Positions 60,197 through 64,000 of a stretch of DNA of 64,000 nucleotides are shown here, in pieces. The first letter of the stretch is position 1; the number at the start of each line of letters is the position of its first letter. Made by a program: the position numbers and the translations under genes. The notes under the pieces were generated by a model that did no database searches, was not told where the DNA came from, and saw only the letters and a list, made by a program, of their open reading frames with translations. Source of the DNA: Couchioplanes azureus (GTDB lineage: Bacteria; Actinomycetota; Actinomycetes; Mycobacteriales; Micromonosporaceae); contig NZ_BMQY01000018.1 of NCBI RefSeq assembly GCF_014648355.1, positions 1 to 64,000 on the forward strand, read 5' to 3'.

Positions 60197-60799
60197 TCAG
60201 AGCGGAAGATCGATCGGCTTCGGGGACGGGTTGTCGTCCCGCAGCGTATCTCCCGACTGCCCACTGTTCTGTGAGGTGTTCGTCTGCCCGGCGCTCCGCG
60301 CGGTATTGACCACCACATTGTCCTGCCGGAAGCCCTTCCAGGCAGGCGCGCTCTCGACCACTGCTGGCGTACGGAAGGCATCCAGACGCAGCGTGTCACG
60401 GCTGGCCTGTCCGATCTGCCGGAGGATGTCGTCGCACTGCTTGGTGATCATGGACATGTTTCTGATGGCGGTGAAGAGCCGCTTCAACACGTCGAGGATC
60501 TGGGTGCTGGCCTTGCCGACCAGGATGGCGACCTCCGCGGCGACCTTCGGGATCAGGACCACCGTGGCGGCCTGGATCGCCTTCGAGATGCAGGCGCCGA
60601 CGACCTCGGCCACGATGTCACGGATGGTGTTGCGGATGACGCCGACCATCGCGCCGACGATGGTGGTCGCCTTGCTCATGGCGTCGGCGATCACGCCGAG
60701 GGCCTGCACCGACTCGGCGTGGGCCACTGCTCCACCCGGCTTTCCCAGTCGGAAAGCACGCTTTGCGGATCTGTCGGCACTGCGCCCTCCCCGAGACAT
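60197..60799 (-). CDS. WXG-partner-like helical protein
   Basis: 200 residues. Long helices dominate (VQALGVIADAMSKATTIVGAMVGVIRNTIRDIVAEVVGACISKAIQAATVVLIPKVAAEVAILVGKASTQILDVLKRLFTAI), followed by a polar, probably unstructured C-terminus. This resembles the C-terminal half of WXG-type effectors and may act with the convergent locus at 57834. No catalytic motif. Confidence 0.55.
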   Translation of the reverse strand: MSRGGRSADRSAKRAFRLGKPGGAVAHAESVQALGVIADAMSKATTIVGAMVGVIRNTIRDIVAEVVGACISKAIQAATVVLIPKVAAEVAILVGKASTQILDVLKRLFTAIRNMSMITKQCDDILRQIGQASRDTLRLDAFRTPAVVESAPAWKGFRQDNVVVNTARSAGQTNTSQNSGQSGDTLRDDNPSPKPIDLPL

Positions 60800-60853
60800 G
60801 AACGCAGGAGTCTAGACGTACGCAGGCCATATGCAAGATCCGCCCGTCGGCCG

Positions 60854-62584
60854 TTAGCCTGCTGTGTCCGCCGGCGAGTGCAGCAGCCGTCCGAACTCTG
60901 TCCCGGGCACCAGCCACCATCCTCGCGGCCAGGTGTCGTTGCGGTCCTCGCGGGGCAGCACGCGGGCCTCCTCCAGGGCCGCGCCCGCGGCGAAGCGGGC
61001 CTCGGCGAAGCCGGTGTCGCCCAGGAAGATGGTGTCGCTGAACCAGGCCGCGTCCGCGAAGGTCGTGGTGTGGAAGCTGGTTCGCCCGGCGAAGTTGCCC
61101 TCGCCGAACCAGGCGCTCGCCGCGAAGGTCGCCTCGTCGAACACCGCCTCCGCGGCGAAGGAGGCCCGGCTGAACTCCGCGATGCCGTCGAAGGTGGCGG
61201 TGCGGAATGCGGTGTCGCCGGCGAAGGCGGCGGTTCTGAAGCGGGCGTCGGCGCCGAAGTGTGCCTTGCCGAACCAGGCGACGTCGCGGAACCGGGTCTT
61301 GCGGAACCAGGCGTTGCCGCAGAACGTGGCCTCGCCGAACCAGCCGCCGCCGGAGAAGGTCGCGCGGTCGAAGTCGGCCTTGGCCGAGAAGACGACGTCG
61401 CGGAAGCCGGCGTTCTCCTCGAACGTGGCCTGGCGGAAGTCCGCCTCGAGACCGAAGGCCGCTCCCCGGAACTCGGCGTTGACGTGGAACGTCGCGTCCC
61501 GGAACCAGGCGCCGCCGGAGAAGGTGGCCTCCGCGAAGTCGGCGACGCCCTGGAAGGTGGCGTGCCGGAAGCCGACGTCCTCGGCGAACACCGCCTGGGT
61601 GAACTCGGCCACGCCCGCCACGGTCGCCGCGTCGAAGTCCGCCTGGTCCGCGAAGATGGCCTCGGCGAAACGGGCGTCGCCGGTGAACTCTGCGCCGCCG
61701 AAGCGGGCGGTGCCGGTGAAGCTGGCGTTGGCGAACGACGCGGGTCCGTGGAAGGTCGCCGCGGCGAAGGCGGCGTGGTGGACGTGAGCCTGGTCCACGT
61801 CCCAGGCCATCAGGGTGGCGCCGGTGAGGTCCAGGTCCATTGCGGGCCAGAACGTCTGGCACGGGTCGGGTGCCACCGCTGCGGCCTGCTGGGGTTCGAG
61901 GTCCGCGGGTAGCCGCAGGTGGGCGGTGAGGATCCGCTGCGCGGTCAGACGGACCTGCAGTTCCTGATGAGCGGTGCGGGCGTCGGCCGTCGCGCTGACC
62001 GGTGCGGGCAACGGGAGCTCGTTCGGCGGCGCCGGGGTCCGGCTCGCGAGCGGCGCCGGCGCCGGCGGGGGCGTGTACGGCATCCGCAGGTAGGCGCAGA
62101 GCACGTTGACGATCGTCTGCCGCTGGGCCGGATTGTTCTGCGCGAGGCGTTCCAGGGCGTAGAGGCCGGCGAGCCGGACGGCGGCGTCGGTGGAGCCCAG
62201 CTGCTCGGCCGCCTTGGTGTAGAGGTCGGTGACCCGGCGTTCCGTGGCGTCGGCCTCGGTGTGCGCGTGTTTGCGCAGCTCGAGCTCGTGGGTGTGCTCC
62301 GACAGCCGCTGCCGGCGTACGGCCAGCAGCAAGGCGGCCGCCGCCCCGCCGGCGGCGACGAAGCCGAGCCCGTACTTGATGGCCTCGATCTGAAGTTTGG
62401 CCCGGTCGGGCCCGCGGACGTCGGTGGCGATCAGCAGCATCATGACCGAGGCCACGATCCCGACGCCGACGACCACGCACGCCGCGGTCAGCAGCCCCTG
62501 GTCGGAGAGGAACCAGGGCCAGCGGAGGGGGCGCGGCGCGGCATCGTCGACGGCGCCCGGGGAACGTCGACCTCTCACGGACAT
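60854..62584 (-). CDS. Membrane-anchored pentapeptide-repeat protein
   Basis: 576 residues. Two N-terminal membrane helices (about 28-52 and 72-94) precede a helical segment with LYALERLAQNNPAQRQTIVNVLCAYLR (about 142-168). From about residue 262 to 560 it is a long series of pentapeptide repeats (A-x-F-x-x: ATFHGPASFANASFTGTARF and so on), forming a right-handed quadrilateral beta-helix. Cytoplasmic scaffolding or DNA mimicry are known for such folds; no target is deducible here. Confidence 0.85.
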   Translation of the reverse strand: MSVRGRRSPGAVDDAAPRPLRWPWFLSDQGLLTAACVVVGVGIVASVMMLLIATDVRGPDRAKLQIEAIKYGLGFVAAGGAAAALLLAVRRQRLSEHTHELELRKHAHTEADATERRVTDLYTKAAEQLGSTDAAVRLAGLYALERLAQNNPAQRQTIVNVLCAYLRMPYTPPPAPAPLASRTPAPPNELPLPAPVSATADARTAHQELQVRLTAQRILTAHLRLPADLEPQQAAAVAPDPCQTFWPAMDLDLTGATLMAWDVDQAHVHHAAFAAATFHGPASFANASFTGTARFGGAEFTGDARFAEAIFADQADFDAATVAGVAEFTQAVFAEDVGFRHATFQGVADFAEATFSGGAWFRDATFHVNAEFRGAAFGLEADFRQATFEENAGFRDVVFSAKADFDRATFSGGGWFGEATFCGNAWFRKTRFRDVAWFGKAHFGADARFRTAAFAGDTAFRTATFDGIAEFSRASFAAEAVFDEATFAASAWFGEGNFAGRTSFHTTTFADAAWFSDTIFLGDTGFAEARFAAGAALEEARVLPREDRNDTWPRGWWLVPGTEFGRLLHSPADTAG

Positions 62585-62655
62585 ATGGTCTCAAACGGGC
62601 ACAACGTGCCGCCTGACGCGACCGTGCGGGGAGGCGCCCGGTAAGGGGCGCCGGG

Positions 62656-63348
62656 TCAGCGGGGGCGCTGCTGGCGGAACGCGCCCTTGCTCGGCCGCAT
62701 GTTCTTCGGGATGGCGCCCTTCGGCATCTGGGGGCGGGCCAGCAGGGCGCCGAGGCGCTTGTCCAGCGCGTTGACGTCCTTGCCCGTCAGGTTGCGGGGC
62801 AGCTTCATCATGGTCGTCCGCAGCTTGCGGATGGAGAGCTCGCCCTCCTGGCCGCCGATCACGTAGTCGTACATCGGGGCGTTGCCGATGACCTTGGAGA
62901 GGCGGCGCTTCTCCTGGCCGAGCAGGGTGCGCACGCGCTGCGCCTGGCCCTCGCCGAGGAGGATCACGCCGGGGCGGCCGATGACGATGTGGACCATGTC
63001 GAACTGGGTGGTGGAGCTGGCGGCGGGGCGTACGCGCCAGTCGCCGCGCATGTTCTCCATGATCGAGGCGGCGGCGCCGGGCTGGCCCTCGGCGGCGTTC
63101 ATCATGGCCGCGTTGGAGCGCAGGTTCAGCACGATCAGCACGGCCAGCAGGGTGACCATGATGCCGATCGGGATCCAGACCCAGCCGAAGTCCAGGAGGA
63201 CGAACAGTACGGTGATCGCCAGGGGGATCAGCGCCGCGGCGATGACCAGCGGGACGAACCATTTGTCCTGCCGTGCCGTGAACGCGAAGACCTGGCCGAT
63301 CTGCTTCAGGCGCTCGCGGAACGACACCTTCTCCTGGGGTTTTGCCAT
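62656..63348 (-). CDS. DUF4191 membrane protein
   Basis: 230 residues, ATG at 63348. Two adjacent membrane helices (about 31-52 and 54-77) follow a charged N-terminus (KVSFRERLKQIGQVFAFTARQD); the soluble C-terminus contains VHIVIGRPGVILLGEGQAQRVRTLLGQEKRR. This matches actinobacterial DUF4191 (Rv2219-type), whose gene normally lies between lipA and the RDD/glnA genes. Role unknown. Confidence 0.88.
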   Translation of the reverse strand: MAKPQEKVSFRERLKQIGQVFAFTARQDKWFVPLVIAAALIPLAITVLFVLLDFGWVWIPIGIMVTLLAVLIVLNLRSNAAMMNAAEGQPGAAASIMENMRGDWRVRPAASSTTQFDMVHIVIGRPGVILLGEGQAQRVRTLLGQEKRRLSKVIGNAPMYDYVIGGQEGELSIRKLRTTMMKLPRNLTGKDVNALDKRLGALLARPQMPKGAIPKNMRPSKGAFRQQRPR

Positions 63349-63379
63349 ACCCGAAAGTGTAAGGGCCGGAGCCCGCCCG

Positions 63380-64000
63380 TCAGCCGCGGGCCTCCAGGGC
63401 CTGGCGGTAGAGGCGGCCCGCCCGGTAGGACGAGCGGACCAGCGGCCCGGACATGACGCCGGCGAAGCCGATCTGCTCGGCCTCCTCGCGCAGCTCGACG
63501 AACTCCTCGGGCTTCACCCAGCGCTCCACCGGGTGGTGGCGCGGGGTGGGCCGCAGATACTGCGTGATGGTGATCAGCTCGCAGCCGGCGGCGTGCAGGT
63601 CGCGCAGGGCCTGGGAGACCTCGGCGCGCTCCTCGCCCATGCCGAGGATCAGGTTGGACTTGGTGACCAGGCCGGCCGCGCGGGCCTGGGTGATGACGTC
63701 CAGCGAGCGTTCGTAGCGGAAGGCCGGCCGGATCCGCTTGAAGATGCGCGGCACGGTCTCGACGTTGTGGGCCAGCACCTCGGGCGCCGCGCCGAAGACC
63801 TCGGCGAGCTGGTCGGGCTCGGCGTTGAAGTCGGGGATCAGCAGCTCCACGCCGCAGCCCGGCTGCAGCTTGTGGATCTGGCGCACGGTCTCGGCGTAGA
63901 GCCACGCGCCGCCGTCGGGCAGGTCGTCGCGGGCCACGCCGGTGACGGTGGCGTACTTCAGGCCCATGGTGGCGACGGACTCGCCCACCCGGCGCGGCTC
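63380..64000 (-). CDS. lipA: Lipoyl synthase, 5' end beyond the window
   Basis: The window holds the last 206 residues; the radical-SAM cysteine motif lies beyond 64000. Diagnostic parts are MGLKYATVTGVARDDLPDGGAW, LIPDFNAEPDQL, VLAHNVETVPRIFKRIRPAFRYERSLDVI, KSNLILGMGEERAEV, TITQYLRPTPRHHPVERWVKPEEF and SGPLVRSSYRAGRL. It inserts sulphur into octanoyl groups to form lipoate. It lies 31 bp upstream-adjacent on the minus strand to the DUF4191 gene's far side, keeping the lipA-DUF4191-glnA order broken only by the insertions. Confidence 0.95.
   Translation of the reverse strand, partial: EPRRVGESVATMGLKYATVTGVARDDLPDGGAWLYAETVRQIHKLQPGCGVELLIPDFNAEPDQLAEVFGAAPEVLAHNVETVPRIFKRIRPAFRYERSLDVITQARAAGLVTKSNLILGMGEERAEVSQALRDLHAAGCELITITQYLRPTPRHHPVERWVKPEEFVELREEAEQIGFAGVMSGPLVRSSYRAGRLYRQALEARG

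Overview
The window is high-GC actinobacterial DNA. Gene order (lipA, a DUF4191 protein, RDD protein, glnA, glnE, glnA2, nadE, panB) is the nitrogen and lipoate neighbourhood known from mycobacteria and other actinomycetes. Protein content (lysine-rich histone-like protein, RepSA-type integrative element, WXG-type secreted proteins) suggests Micromonosporaceae, perhaps Actinoplanes; the genus is inference.

Left chromosome, 1-25.8 kb: a GC-rich tandem repeat; a membrane protein; an M15 peptidase; a methyltransferase; asd; a histone H1-like protein; an RNB-family RNase; panB; nadE; then a glutamine-metabolism block (glnA2, DUF350, GNAT, a class I amidotransferase, glnE). Next come a membrane protein, a secreted protein pair, three polyprenyl-phosphate sugar transferase-like membrane proteins, an RDD protein and glnA. 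A four-site GlnR box lies upstream of glnA. GlnE would adenylylate GlnA at Tyr402, so regulator site, target and modifying enzyme lie within about 12 kb.

Integrated element, 25.79-55.90 kb: a 22-bp direct repeat at 25788-25809 and 55878-55899 bounds an actinomycete integrative and conjugative element (AICE) inserted in the last codons of glnA. The GlnA protein stays intact and its stop becomes TAG instead of the inferred native TGA. The core runs on the minus strand: int, xis, repSA, DUF2637 and small accessory genes, an FtsK-type translocase, ssb and a membrane protein. A divergent XRE-TPR regulator and a creatininase-family gene follow on the plus strand. The cargo is a WXG/type VII-like operon, a DUF2185/Imm33-like gene, a HIRAN protein, a coiled-coil protein, a predicted Shedu-type nuclease fused to a degenerate tyrosine-recombinase domain, a 2235-residue RHS toxin with Hint and HNH domains plus its DUF4265 immunity gene, a decayed IS5 remnant split by an IS481-family insertion with 15-bp target duplications, and a DUF6193 gene. 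Two small cargo genes are each bracketed by the same pair of noncoding repeats.

Right chromosome, 55.9-64 kb: the displaced glnA terminator, a lipoprotein, a metzincin-type secreted protease, a second WXG-like locus with membrane partners, a pentapeptide-repeat membrane protein, a DUF4191 protein and the 3' part of lipA.

The most novel-looking items are the recombinase-Shedu fusion, the glnA-directed integration with a look-alike terminator at the element end, and the paired-repeat cassettes.
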